DNA of 64,000 nt from assembly GCF_038396675.1 (NCBI RefSeq), contig NC_088920.1:66201001-66265000 (forward strand), in the 5' to 3' direction. The first letter of the stretch is position 1; each line of letters starts with the position of its first letter. The DNA is from Hydra vulgaris (lineage: Eukaryota > Cnidaria > Hydrozoa > Anthoathecata > Hydridae). Below, one piece after another: positions 12,040-23,383 of the stretch. A model generated the notes under the pieces. The model had not been told where the DNA came from, ran no database searches, and saw only the letters and a list, made by a program, of their open reading frames with translations. Position numbers and translations under genes: made by a program.

Positions 12040-12610
12040 TAAAAACAGAAGTGTAGCGACAGAAAAAAGGCCTCCCCAAAAAATTATAATCTGGGCCCCT
12101 AAATTACTTCTCTGCTACTCCCTCCTTTCCTATTTCTTGACAAAAATTATACATGCAAACGAAAACCTTATTTTTAAATACAATTTAGATTTAACTTAAT
12201 AGGAACCAGTATGTTACGCTATGCAAGTCTAGTTTTTCTTGTCTTTATAGCTGCAAATTGGTCTATAACAGCTTTTAAGTTTAATTGAGCTATTTCTGCT
12301 TCAGTTGCTATTAGGTCGAGTGCAGACAAAATGGTTTGCGCCACTGTTGTCCTTAAATGTGTTTTAATGTGTCAAGGATCTTTTTGAAGTTGTTACGCCA
12401 ATGGGTAATCTCAAATATACATAAGTGCTGCAAATGCATTTTTAAATGAGAAACTGATATCATAATATGTTTTTGTGGACACGGGTGAAATGCAATAATG
12501 CGGAAATTTTCAATGTGTAAAATACGGGAAAAAAGTGCATAAAATTTCTCTTAACCCAAAGCTTATCGCTGCCCCAACCAAAACACTTAGTCAATCATGG
12601 TTGATTTAAT
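12040..12610 (-). pseudogene. hAT transposase 3' end, right arm of the inverted repeat
   Basis: On the minus strand (about 12440 down to 12240) the frame reads LRLPIGVTTSKRSLTH, then IKTHLRTTVAQTILSALDLI, then NLKAVIDQFAAIKTRKTRLA and a stop. This is a textbook hAT C-terminus, better preserved than the left arm. The catalytic core upstream is missing. The arm runs to the G-rich repeat at 12040-12135, which pairs with 11577-11690. Confidence 0.7.
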
Positions 12611-12689
12611 CTTCTTAGTCTTTTGCAGTATTAAAGATGTCTTAAGTCATTTTGTTGCTTTGCGTTGAGTAAATTTAACTCAGATTTTA

Positions 12690-13080
12690 TCAGTTTTAAA
12701 TAAGAAGCCCAAATAGACACTGCCACTTGGCGTTACATGAAATAATGACTCCTAAATTACGCACTTTAGTAGAGCTTTTTAGGGATTGATTTATTGTACT
12801 TTTCAAAAATACGTCAATAAACTGGTGAAATACTCTAGAAGATGAAATAATATCAAAAATCTCTATTAGATAAGTCACGCATAATTTATGGTGAAGAAAG
12901 CCATTTTAATTTGCAGAGAGCATTTTATTACCGTTAATGTGCTTAAAAATTTTGTTCTTAACAAATATTTTGACTATTTTCCAGGAAACAGAGTTTAGTG
13001 ATAAAGGCCGATAGTTTTCTGCAAGTAATTTATCGTTCGTTTTTTTATAGACCGAGCTAAAATTTGCTAATTTTTAGAGA
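12690..13080 (-). pseudogene. LINE reverse-transcriptase relic with internal deletion
   Basis: The minus-strand reading has ENYRPLSLNSVSWKIVKIF, then NGFLHHKLCVTYLIEIFD, then FIDVFLKS. These are the N-terminal fingers and palm words of a LINE reverse transcriptase. The frame then jumps directly to KVRNLGVIISCNAKWQ, a thumb motif that normally lies after FADDT. The catalytic centre has been lost by an internal deletion. The open frame 12696-12878 covers the junction. Confidence 0.65.
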
Positions 13081-13904
13081 GTGAGTAGTTTTCTAGAATT
13101 AAAGAATTTATGAAAGATTTTTGTAAATGAAAAAAGTATTTAAAGGGGTTTAGATTGGTAAGTTAATATTATCTGAAATAAAAAATTAAATATTCCAGAT
13201 GATTGATGCAGTAAAATTTGATATTGAATCGTAATCAATTGCTGTAATTTAACAACTGAGATTCGTTCTCGGTAAACGATTTGAGACTAAAATTTCTCAA
13301 GTGATACTTAAGCTAAGAGCTAATTAGAAGATCAGTAATACTAAATTAGGATCATTTAGTCTATGTATAACCTAGATAAGTATGTGTTTATTGTTAACTT
13401 TTACAGATACCAAAACTTGTTCGAGAAAAGTTTTATAAAACTAACTAACTTCATAATAGATAAATACATTTGTAATGAAGAAAGCTAGACTTCCACCTCG
13501 ACGTCCGTCTAACCAATATTTCTTTTAAAGTGAGTTATTCTTTTAATACTATAGCTTCACTATTGTACTTTGCTTTAAACCATTACGACATCATACTTAC
13601 TACTTAACTAAATTGTATATTGATGAGTTATTACAGTTTATTTTAATTTTTTAAATATAAATAAATAAAAAGGTCACGTTTTGAAGTATTAGTCACTATT
13701 TGAAGTATTAGATTATTATTAAAGCTAAAAAAAATAGTCTGAAAAAGAGTTAGTAGTTCTTAGCTATATAATAATAGCAAAAATTGCTAATTTTGCTATG
13801 TTTATATACATGCATGTCATTTTTAAGAATGAAAACTTTAAAAAAAAGTACATATATTAATATTCTTAAATTTCACTTAAGAAAGTTTGTAAAGTTTTGT
13901 ACGT
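13081..13904. other. non-coding A+T-rich stretch
   Basis: No gene seen. A short direct repeat (cgttttgaagtattagtcac / tatttgaagtattagat) lies near 13678-13715. The rest has no periodicity that I can pick out. Confidence 0.4.
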
Positions 13905-14249
13905 GTGCAACTATTTCAAATCACTGGTACAACCACAATTTCTCTTCACTCTTTGTATAGTGGAAACACTTGTTTTGAATTTATTTGCTAAAGTTCGAAC
14001 AGAAATTTCCGGTTTTCTGTCTAAGGCAGCTTTCCCTATTTTACCATGATCTCGTCTAACAAAACATTTTTTTCTTCCACTTCCTGATTTCCTTTTGATT
14101 GTACCAGTGTCCTGAAATAGTTGCACAACGCTCTGTATTGTTCTCAAAGCAACCGGCAGCTCTTTAGAAATTGTTTTGTTTAATACACAGGGATTTTCAA
14201 CGAGAAAATGCAAATTTTTTTCTCGCTTCTTATCTTGATTTGATGACAT
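13905..14249 (-). pseudogene. Tc1/mariner (IS630-type) transposase N-terminal fragment
   Basis: A 112-codon minus-strand frame starts MSSNQDKKREK. It shows two helix-turn-helix units typical of Tc1/mariner DNA-binding domains: one about residues 20-45 (NKTISKELPVALRTIQSVVQ), the other about 75-105 (SVRTLANKFKTSVSTIQRVK), joined by a basic GSGRKK linker. Nothing of the DDE catalytic domain follows. The last eight codons are not transposase sequence. They are an inverted copy of this frame's own region at 14099-14126 (see findings), so the reading frame ends in a rearrangement. Non-functional remnant. Confidence 0.7.
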
Positions 14250-16047
14250 TTTATTAAAACTAATTGTTTAAATAACAGAGTTGTTTAAATTTTTGAATAA
14301 CACTAATACAATGACATTTCAAAACAAATAGCTTTTTAAAATGATGCACGGTTTCCGTAAAAACCACATCAGAACACGTGCAGATTTTTTTTGGTAGATG
14401 TCTTAAATAAAAACAAAGAGATATTCATCTGCAGCATCGGAGTTCTTAAATCTTTCTTTGTAGGTACTATGTCCAGAACTTCCGTCTCATCCCCATTTGC
14501 TTATTAAGGTAATTTGAAAGTGCATTTTTGAGATATAGATTTTGTGTTTCATTTTGATATATTTACTTTGTGTGAATAAAACAACTGAACGTTTAGTTGA
14601 GTCTATATGACTTGAACTTTATTTGAAGCTTGTGGTTTTGACACAGAAATAAAGTCTTATAGAGGGTAACACAACATTTGAATTTTTATAAATTATGGTA
14701 AAACCATAAATACAACATGTGAAACATAACCACTCTCTTTTTGGTTTATAAGTGTAACTAGTACACTTGGAATTTATATCTGCTGCGATAAATTACGTCA
14801 GTATATTTTCTGTACTTATTTTTTAATATAGGGTAGATTAGAGCGTTATAAGCACCTTGGTAATATGAACATACTTAAAGATTTCTTAGATGTAAGAAGT
14901 GAAGTTAAAGTTATTTTGTATTTTTTTGAATCAACTTTATGTGGTAATAACAGGAATCAGTACTATTTGCGTAAATTTGTATGGAGTAATTAGCGGCTCT
15001 CATCTAATTAAAACTCTGTTTAATTTTTTGCGTTGTTAAAATAATATCATTATGCATGATTAAATCTGTGGCGCGAAATATTGGTGAAATAAAACAATAA
15101 AATTAATTTTTTCATAAAGGAAAATATCAGCTAAAAATCTCATCCATTTTAGTTTGAAAAACATTGCATAGAAACATTTAGTTTTGATTTTATTTAAAGA
15201 TGCCATTTTTGTGTAATATAAGCATGCTCAAATTACCCAGTGTTTTTCATTGAAAATACCATGTTTAAAGTCCTAAAATAACAGTGGTTTTAATTGCTTT
15301 TTGAATAACAACAAAACATTGCAAAAAGTTTTATTGTTTTAACAATACTAAATATCTATCTGTAATTTAAATTCAAAAAGTTTGAATTTTTATCGTTCAA
15401 AGGTTTGAAAAAAAAATTGAAAAAGTAACAATTAAATTTTTTTTTGCGGAAAACATAGTTGTATTGTTTCAACAAATAGTGGCTTAAAATTTGATTTTTT
15501 AATGATAAGTTTTGTTAATAACGAATCATTATATTCCAAAAATTAGTTATACTTGTCAGGTTGGTATTTTTTTACTTAATTAATGTTATTTTTTAGAGCT
15601 AATATGAAGTACTCATATTACCAAGTGATCCGGGTAATATGAGCACTTTTTGTACTTTTTTAAAACCTCTTTGTTTTTAAGAAAAAATTTCGGGTGCCCG
15701 TACTAATAGCAAAGTCACACAACAGAGAAATGTGTTTTTCTTTTCTCTCCTTTTTTTTTTCTTCTTTTGTATCCTTACGCTATTTTCAAAGAATTCCAAT
15801 TTTGCAATAGAATACAGGCTGTCTAGAAAAATTAAATAAAAATTAATCCAGGCAGCTAATTTTTATTGAACATTTTAGAGTTGTGGTTATGTCAAAAATT
15901 AGCCTGGATTATATGTGGATAAAATAAGTTACATGCTTCAAAATTAAAAAACGAATAAGAATTGAAATTTTTACATGTTTTTTTAAAATCTACAAACATA
16001 CAATCTACTTATGTAACTTATTTGAAATAAATTTATTTAAGCAAGAG
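14250..16047. other. long non-coding stretch
   Basis: No frame with recognisable content. The word tnnggtaatatgagcac or its complement recurs near 14860, 15615 and 15635 (ggtaatatgaac, tcatattaccaag, gggtaatatgagcac), in both orientations. This could be the ends of a degenerate DNA transposon of about 0.8 kb, but I could not define terminal repeats or a target-site duplication. Confidence 0.35.
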
Positions 16048-16140
16048 ATTCGTGAACTTTCTAGTTAAATTCTCTTTCGCGGTGCTCTGTGATAAAACCG
16101 TTAGGTCTTGAGGCTCCTAAAATAAAGATTGGAAAAAAAA
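16048..16140 (+). mobile_element. 3' fragment of the tRNA-derived SINE
   Basis: Positions 16055-16122 match the body and tail of the SINE at 1449-1663 in reverse complement: both carry CGCGGTGCTCTGTGA, then an ACCGTTAGGTC word, then a run ending in CTAAA. An A-rich tail follows at 16130-16150. The tRNA-like head with boxes A and B is absent, so it is 5'-truncated. Confidence 0.7.
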
Positions 16141-16549
16141 AGGTGAAAAAAATTATTTTCAAAGTCATTTTGATTGCTTATGACTTAATGGTTTGGAATG
16201 TTTATAATAATTAACACCTTGAATTGTATAATATAACTAACTTGTATCATACGATTCACTGTGTAGTTCTTAAAAAGTATAATATATATTTTGATATAAT
16301 TCTTGTTTTAAATTGTTGAGAATTCTTTTTTAAAAAGCTTTGAATTTATTTCAATGCTAACTAAAAAATCAATATTTTCAAAAAAGCATTCTGGTCCTGA
16401 TATTAACTTCATAACAATACCTTTTAAAAAAAATTAAACCATTATACCATACCAAAAATTCAAAAAAATAAATTGCACAGTTTTTAATGTTAACATAGAA
16501 GTCTTTAAAAAAATTTGATACACCAAAAATATTTTTATATAAAATAAAT

Positions 16550-16680
16550 ATTTCAGATATAGCTATCTCAGCGAGACATGGTGTAGTGACAAAAATATCA
16601 AGAACAATTACAATTTTCATTTACCAAACAATAAAGGTTGGCGAGAGTCTGTACAGACTATTTTCCGGATCAAGTAAAAT
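16550..16680 (+). pseudogene. LINE endonuclease scrap
   Basis: In one plus frame the sequence gives YLSETWCSDKNIKNNYNFHL. This is the conserved C-L-SETW block around the catalytic Glu of LINE apurinic-like endonucleases. It fades out within about 40 codons. Confidence 0.5.
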
Positions 16681-16905
16681 GTTTAAAGACCAAATTAAAA
16701 GTCATCAAAAATAATTCAATTCAGACCAGGTACAGTACAAGAGCTCAGTTACAATTATTTCGAAAAAAAAATGAAGTATTGTGGTATCATGTATCAAATT
16801 TTAAAGAAAATTTTAACTTACTAGAAAATAAAATTTAGTTAAATTTAGCCAATTCACGCTGAAAGGTTTTTAAACTGTCGTAATTGTTGCTATTGGGCCT
16901 AATTT

Positions 16906-17110
16906 ACTCAGCACAAACAAACACTGTGCCGAACTAAAAAAATGGAGTAATGGTGTGGTTTAGAGTAACTTTAGTTGGTCTAATTAATCCATACTTATTC
17001 GATTTTTTACTTACAGATAACTTATATTTATAAATGATTAATGAGTGATTATTATACAAATTGCATACGACGTTGTTTAACTTAAGGCCGTTATTCATGA
17101 AGCGTTTTAT
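16906..17110 (+). pseudogene. Tc1/mariner-type transposase scrap
   Basis: Broken plus-strand codons read KKWSNGVV, MVWFRVTLVGLINPYLFDFL and LTDNLYL. The MVW---T--G---- and DG-(V/L)T---Y word order is that of the strand between the first and second catalytic Asp in mariner-like transposases. Stops interrupt it, and the catalytic residues are not visible. Confidence 0.4.
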
Positions 17111-17889
17111 ATATTATACTCTATGAAATGAATGGACTTATTTTATTTTAAAAAAATTTTTGTTTATAAATAAATACAAAATTTGACCATGATCGTTAGT
17201 TGTGCCGTTGCATTAAGGGACCAAACAGTATTTCAAAAATGGTTTTGACGAAAGTCGTAAATCCATAGATTTCTTTATGGTTTTATACTCTCAAAGGATG
17301 AAAGTTACGAAAAAATTGATATAAGCAATACAAGGATAAAAACAAAACTTGCACGTTTTTTGCACCAGTGTTGATTTAGAAGCAATAATGTCAAATGGGG
17401 GATAAAAAATTCTCGAAAATTACTGTTCTTCTTTTTTGTTATGAAATATTATTTTTATTATAAGAATTTAATGTCTACCTTGTTGTTGTTTTTTCCGTTT
17501 TTATGATAGAAGCGTAGATTAAAAAACTAATAGACTACAATTATACTTAAAAGAATCTTCCCATGGCACTTTTTTTTGCGGTGATTACCTTAATCACAAG
17601 CATGATAAACTATATTGATGAGGAAGTTCTATTTATCTGTTGTGGTAATTAATTACAATCAAATACTTCTTTTCAATAACAGTTTACAGACAAAAAAGAT
17701 ATATTATCTAACAATGATTAAATTCGTTCGTGTTCGACGCAATATTTGTGATCAAAAATTATTTGTTAGACACCTTTCAATTATCGGAAACTGACGTTAA
17801 TACTGTGATAGAGAGTATTCAAAAAAAATTTAACATCAAGTTGCAACCAGAAATGGACTAAAGATCAAAGAAAGCCAGACAGGTTTGAG
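17111..17889. other. non-coding stretch
   Basis: No gene seen. It precedes the RAG1/Transib-like relic. I looked here for a CACAGTG-type terminal repeat and found none that I would defend. Confidence 0.4.
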
Positions 17890-18344
17890 AGCCTATACTA
17901 AAGTTGTTTTAATGGTGAGTTTAAAGTACCATTGAATTCTTGCAGTACCTTAGCATCGGAAAATTCTGGCTTGAGTTCTTTTGATGGTTGTGGTAGACCA
18001 ACAAAACCGTATAACGAGTGTTCGTAAAACATAAAGAAACGACGAAATATGGAACTAATCCAGGAGTATGGAATCGGGCATGTTCATAACGTCCGTAATG
18101 TCTGTAAGCTCATATACAAGGTTAACAATCCATAGGTAAAAATGACAAGAGTCGATTGTTACTATTATCAGAAATAAGGAAAAAGAAGAGAAAAAAGTAA
18201 TTCTACAAGACATACTCAATCCAAACAAAACACTTTCCTTTACAAAAGAGGAGGCATTGAGTATGTGTATTGAAACAGATCTAACCAAAGCCCAAAATGT
18301 GTACCTAAGAAAAAGACTCGTTGATACAAATTTAATTTAATTTA
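17890..18344 (+). pseudogene. RAG1/Transib-like transposase gene, 5' piece
   Basis: The best segment (about 18208-18344) reads ILNPNKTLSFTKEEALSMC followed by IETDLTKAQNVYLRKRLVD. That is the helix upstream of the catalytic core in a cnidarian multi-copy family that continues into LLDHT...CDGSSGQS...IW-NP-CSS-R-CRP. The upstream part, 17950-18150, reads GCGRPTKPYNECS and KKRRNMELIQEYG but is frameshifted. The frame stops at 18342-18344, where LINE sequence begins. The matching continuation lies 5.5 kb downstream at 23905-24860, so the gene looks split by insertions. Assignment to RAG1/Transib rests on the downstream piece. Confidence 0.55.
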
Positions 18345-18475
18345 ATTTTTTTTTGCAATAAGCCTTCAAGAAAAGCAGACGCGTTTTTATCTGTTTAAAA
18401 AAAAATCGTTTCACTTAAAAAAAAAATAAAAAATAGATAACCAAAAATTTATTGTACGTTAAAATATTATAACAA

Positions 18476-19257
18476 ATGGCAGTTACACTTGCAGAAATTA
18501 AAAAAATGCTTTAGGAAATGTTATTGGAATTTAGAAAAGAAACAGAGGCGACGCTGAAACAAGAAGAAAAAATATTTGTCGAAATTTTAAGTGCAAACAC
18601 GAAAATCATCAATGAGCGGCTTGATTAAGTCGAACAAAGTTTTAAAGAAAATGCTAACCAAATCAAAACTATGGTAAAAGATATTGAAGACGTAAAATTA
18701 TCTTTAAATTTTCAAGAAGAACTTTTCAATAAAAAAATAGCTAAAGCTTACGAAGAAAACAACGGACGCTTTGAAAAGGAAAACATTCTAGCGGTAAATA
18801 GAAACGAAAAATACGGAAGAATCGATGATAGATCTCGAAAGAAAAATCTGCGAATTGATGGAATACCAGAAAGTGCAAAAGAAACTTGGATTGAAACCGA
18901 AGAGAAAGTTCAATTATTTTTATCAAATAAATAAGGACTGAATGGAGATGAGATCGAGCAAGTTTATCGGACCGGATTTTGAAAGGATGGACGTCCAGGA
19001 ACAGTTTTAATTTACTTAGATACAAAGATAAAGGCAAAATCCTTCAAGAATCGCACAAATTAAAAGGAACAAACATGTATATAAACGAAGATTTTTCGCT
19101 CGATACTGTAATTATTAGAAAGAGATTGCTGACTGAAGTCAAAAAAAGACGTCAAATCGGTGAGAATGTTGCCGTTAGGTATGACAAAATTGTTAATCTA
19201 AAATATGCTTTCATTAAAAATAACGAAAAACTTATTAGTAAAACTTATAAAAAATAA
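18476..19257 (+). pseudogene. LINE ORF1, broken
   Basis: From the ATG at 18476 the frame encodes a Lys/Glu-rich coiled coil (KETEATLKQEEKIFVEIL...) with two in-frame stops. The RSRKKNLRIDGIPES block follows, then a stop at 18932-18934. A +1 shift resumes the C-terminal domain (18979-19257: RYKDKGKILQESHKLKGTN, INEDFSLDTV, RRQIGENVAVRYDKIV). This coiled coil plus RNA-binding-type C-terminal domain is the layout of LINE ORF1 proteins, which coat the element RNA. It is inactive. Confidence 0.7.
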
Positions 19258-19342
19258 AATATGATCAATCTCATAAATAGCTGTAAGAAAATAATTTTTA
19301 ACATTTAACACGGCAGAAACCAATATAACAAACATTTTAAAT

Positions 19343-20630
19343 ATGTCTCACAGAGATAATATACTTTTAACAAATAACATTGATCCTGATGTAAACATTT
19401 TTGACAAACTTTCCATCGAAACTAATTATTTTAATGTCAGTGAGACTTCTAACTTTCTTAATTCTTCGTCATCTTCTTTTTCGCTGTTAAACCTAAATAT
19501 CCAGAGTATGAATAAAAATTTTGAAAATTTGAAAATAATGTTAGAAAATTTAAACCACAAATTTAGTGTAATATGCCTAACAGAAACCTGGTTTCAAAAT
19601 GGAAATGATTCAAACTCAAATTTTTATTTATCGGGTTATAAATCAATCCATCAAGCAAGGGAAAAGGGCATCGGTGGAGGAGTGTGTATTTTTGTTATAG
19701 ATTTATTTATTTTCAAAAAGACAGAAAACCTCAGCATAAATAATGCAGATTGCGAGTCGTTAACTATTGAAATAATCAATCAAAAAGCTAAAAATACTTT
19801 CATTACTGCTCTATACAGACCACCTAATGGCACTTTCGAACTATTTCAAAAACATTGGAGCGCATATTACCTGACACAAGTAAAAACATTTACTTAACGG
19901 GTGACTTTAACATAAACCTTTTAAATACAAATTGCGATTCCAACGTCAGGCGCTTTATAAATACACTTCTTCAGCACAGTGTTATACCGTTAATAAACAA
20001 ACCGACGCGTGTAACTCCTTTAACTTCTTCAATCATTGACAATATTATAACTAATAACTACATGATTTGTAAAATCGAAAGTGGTATCATAAAATCCGAT
20101 ATAAGTGACCATTTTCCAAATTTTCTGATAACTAATCGCTTAACCATTGAAGATAATAATTCCTTTACCACCTATGTCAAACAAATAAACAACAATTCTA
20201 TAAAAAAAATTTCGCGATTTGATTCACGAAACCAATTGGGAACTCATAGCTGAGTGCAACGATGCGAATAATGCTTATGACCTTTTCATACGCTTATTTT
20301 TTAAACAATATGAAAAATCTTTTCCAAAGACCAAGAAAACAATTCATTTTAAAAACCTGCTTAACCCTTGCATGACAAAGGGCTTAAAAAATCTTCTAAA
20401 GAAAAGCGTAAGCACTGCGATAATTTTTTTAAAAATAAAACTTTAAATGATGAAACGAAATATAAAAAATACAAAAATTCATTTGAAAAATTAAAAAAAC
20501 AAATTAAAAAAAACTCAATAGAAAATTCAATAGAAAATGGTAGAAAAAAATTAACTCCTTCGCATATAAAATTTACAATCGTTATTCGCTCCCTAGCGGA
20601 TTATAAAATGTGGTTCAAAGTAAACTCATA
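19343..20630 (+). pseudogene. LINE ORF2, endonuclease part, broken
   Basis: It starts MSHRDNILLTNN at 19343. Endonuclease motifs appear in order: LLNLNIQSMNKNFENLK, ICLTETWF with the catalytic Glu, GGGVCIFV, ALYRPPNG and then, after a frameshift near 19870, LTGDFNINLL with the metal-binding Asp/Asn, NKPTRVTP and SDISDHFPNF with the catalytic Asp-His. The SDH and GDFN residues are intact, but at least three frameshifts break the protein. The reverse transcriptase is missing. Confidence 0.75.
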
Positions 20631-20640
20631 AAAGTAAACT

Positions 20641-20878
20641 CATAAATTTGTCATTTTTTGAAATTAAATTGTCGTTATTTCAAATACGAAACTCTAATTG
20701 CTCTCTAGTTGATTGTAAAACGTGATGCAATGCAAACACATAAAGTCTATTGAAAATTCGAAACGCTAATTTCTCCCTAGGGGGTTGAAGAAACTCTTTT
20801 AAAAAGCTTGCGCTAACAATGAGCATAGTCATTATTCTGATTGTGATGTAAACAATACTAATAAATCGATATTAAAAT
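20641..20878. other. short repeats upstream of the DGGPDENPRY gene
   Basis: Three degenerate copies of a motif of the form cgctaattnctccctag-gg-tt lie near 20583, 20690 and 20768, about 80-110 bp apart. They could be terminal or promoter repeats of the following element. No other gene content. Confidence 0.4.
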
Positions 20879-21634
20879 ATGGATAAAGCCGCATTACTTA
20901 ACTTATTGATGGTCTCGTATGGAAATGCTCATCCCGATAAAAAAAAGGCTAATATCCAGAAAGAAGTCCATAGTATATGGAATTCATTAGAAGAAGAGAA
21001 ACTGGTGCATAAGGATCTTGAATCAAGAGTAATGTATTTAATCAATTTTCTTTAATGAAAAGGCAATGAAGTTCAAGAGCAAGCAATTATTATTTTGGGC
21101 AAATACTCCAAAACAGTCTGCCCCCACGTATACTCCACTTGAATTTGACAAGAATTCCTCACAGTTTGTTGAGCCCACCAATGAGCGATCTGTTATTAAT
21201 GATCAACAAAGTGCAATAACTTTGAGTTTGTTGACCACGAATAATCACAAAATGCAAGAACAGTGGCTCAATTCTGAGATTGCAGCTTTAAATTGTGAAG
21301 TTGCTGGACTGAAGACTAGAAAGAGAAGTGAATTCATTGCTGAAGCTGAGGAGGATGATTAGAAAAAGAAAAGGAAGAAACTAGCTCATCTATGTAAAAA
21401 ACTGGCCAAAAAAAGTATGATCAAGCTCAACAGAAGAAAACTAGAGAACTGAAAAAAGCTAGAATGGAGGAAATCTGCTTGGAGCATCCAGAAGTCAAAG
21501 AAAAACCGAAAATCAGAAAGAAACCTGGTCGACCGTCATTAGAAGTAGATCAACCTCTTCTTTTGAAGGCGATTATGGATATTGCTCTCCATGGTTCGTC
21601 CACTGATGAAAGACGTCGGTCAGAGGTTCTTCTG

Positions 21635-21829
21635 GTAATGGTAGCTTAGCTATGTTTGTTAATATTGTATTTGTTAGAATTTTACTCTTAATTAGTACTT
21701 GCGCTATTGTAAATATCCTTGAAATGTTAACAACTAATTTCAAGATTAGATTTGAATATAATTTACGAAATAAATCCCGTTTTCTGTAAAGAAGTTAATT
21801 ATATTCAAATATATTTCTTTATTATTTAG
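21635..21829 (+). other. intron 1 of the DGGPDENPRY gene
   Basis: The donor is CTG|GTAATG. The acceptor follows a T/A-rich tract (tttctttattatttag). Coding similarity resumes directly with SIKTLDKLTSEVNKIRF. Inferred from frame and splice signals only. Confidence 0.5.
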
Positions 21830-22526
21830 AGCATTAAAACTCTCGACAAATTGACATCCGAGGTGAACAAAATTAGATTTGCAATCAGCAAGAACACTCT
21901 CTATACTCGTCTACTTCCGAGAAGTTACGGAACATTAGAAGGCAAAAGGCGCGTCAAAACTTGATCAGTCCTCAGAATGAATCTCATTTAAAACATGTTG
22001 ACGGACTCTTTTGCAGTTCAACTATAATATATGTGGAAGAAGTTTGTTCTATTTTAGGGCCAGATGAAGTGTGTTTAATTAGCCAAGACGACAAGGCTAG
22101 AGTGCCAATTGGAATCACAGCAGCCAAAAAACAGGCGCCGTTGTTGATGCATTTGGAGTACCGGGTAACTCAGGAAATCAGGAAAACAGGCATCCTTGAC
22201 CGCCTTCGCTCGTGGTTTAGACTTTCAACTCTTGGATATCAAAGAATTCGACTCTATTACCAGAGATCCTCAAACTAATATGGTTAAGCCTATCGTTGTG
22301 TTTAGCGTCGATGGAGGACCCGACGAAAATCCCAGGTACCAGAAAGTAATTGAAATTGGGATTCACCATTTCTTGAATAATAACCTTGACGCTCTTTTCA
22401 TCATGACTAACGCTCCAGGCCGCAGTGCATTCAACATAGCTGAGCGACGAATGGCACCTCTAAGTAAAGAATTATCTGGGGTGATTCTTCCGCACGAACA
22501 TTACGGAACTCATCTTGATTCTCGAG

Positions 22527-22609
22527 GTAATTACATTGACAAAAGTTAATTTGTAAAAATGTTAATATAATTTTTAATCTATAATAACCAACATATCTTT
22601 TTAAATCAG
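22527..22609 (+). other. intron 2 of the DGGPDENPRY gene
   Basis: An 83-bp intron, donor GAG|GTAATT and acceptor TTTTTAAATCAG|G. Splicing restores the glycine codon split across the junction and continues the frame, so the intron looks genuine even though the gene is otherwise broken. Confidence 0.65.
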
Positions 22610-23383
22610 GTAGGACATTAGATGAAAATTTAGAAAAACAGAACTTTGGTTTTGCTGGACAGGCTTTGTCTAATATTTGGTCTGATCTACAAATTGACGG
22701 TTATCCAACCATTGCAGAGTATATTGATCCAGACAAATCAGAGCTAGAGTCAAGGAGCCTTTTATTACAAAATCAACGTTGGATTGCCGATCATCTTCGT
22801 ACAAGTCAATGTTTTACTTAAATTGTGAAATGTGAAAATCGTTCTTGTTGTCCTGTCCCTGTCAACCAAATGAGAGACGGGCTTAAAGCAGTAGATGTCT
22901 CAGAAGTAGCAAAAGAATTGTTTCCATCATCCGTCTTTATGCTCATCGCATCAAACACTGAAAGTATTCTTTCTCGTACTGCGAAAGGATTTCCAATATT
23001 GCCGTATGATGTGTTTTGTCCATCAATTCAGCCTAGCCTAGCTGATAGAATCTGTAAAAAGTGCAATATCTACTTTGTCTCTCACGCTATGTTGAAAAAG
23101 CACGCTTCTATCCATTCTTCTGCTATAACACTCCCTCTAATCAAAAGGATCCAAACCTGTTCGTATCGCTGCCAAGCGTCAGACAGAATTTTTGGCAGTC
23201 ATCGCCTTGCAGAAGAGTTCGGAAACTGCTGAATGGTTACATGAAAATGAAGTTGACGCAACGAATTTGATTGTACCTCATGAATACGATATCCTTTTAG
23301 CGCGCGGAGAGCATTCACTACCTATTGTTTCAATCGATGATCACTTCAACAACCCATGGGAAGATTATATTAAAGATATATAA

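Larger units (their letters stand above)
18345..20640 (+). mobile_element. LINE copy: ORF1 plus endonuclease, 3'-incomplete
   Basis: This is the same family as the element at 50612-55466. It starts in T/A-rich leader sequence near 18345. A broken ORF1 (18476-19257) and the 5' part of ORF2 (19343 to about 20630) follow. The reverse-transcriptase domain is absent: similarity ends with the KYKKYKNSFEKLKKQIKKN linker near 20510. LINEs usually lose their 5' ends, so a copy with its 5' end and no 3' end points to a later deletion or insertion. Confidence 0.75.
20879..23383 (+). pseudogene. multi-exon, multi-copy-type gene with DGGPDENPRY motif, broken
   Basis: It starts MDKAALLNLLMVSYGNAHPD at 20879. 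A Lys/Glu-rich helical part follows (21066-21361, 21464-21634), with at least three frameshifts. Two introns are recognisable: 21635-21829 (CTG|GTAATG...TTATTTAG) and 22527-22609 (GAG|GTAATT...AAATCAG), the second joining HLDSRG to RTLDENLEKQNF in phase. The core (22196-22526) reads VVFSVDGGPDENPRYQKV, HHFLNNNLDALFIMTNAPGR, then SAFNIAERRMAPLSKEL. Near 23056 a C2H2 finger (C-x2-C-x12-H-x3-H) occurs, and the C-terminus has IVSIDDHFNNPWED. I do not know a named family. The Asp-rich GGPDEN and Glu-containing ER-M motifs suggest a DDE-type transposase origin (inference). Confidence 0.6.

Noticed and set aside
14832-15660. Possible DNA transposon with ggtaatatgagcac-type ends
   Set aside because: The words occur in both orientations but do not extend into paired terminal repeats, and no target duplication is visible.
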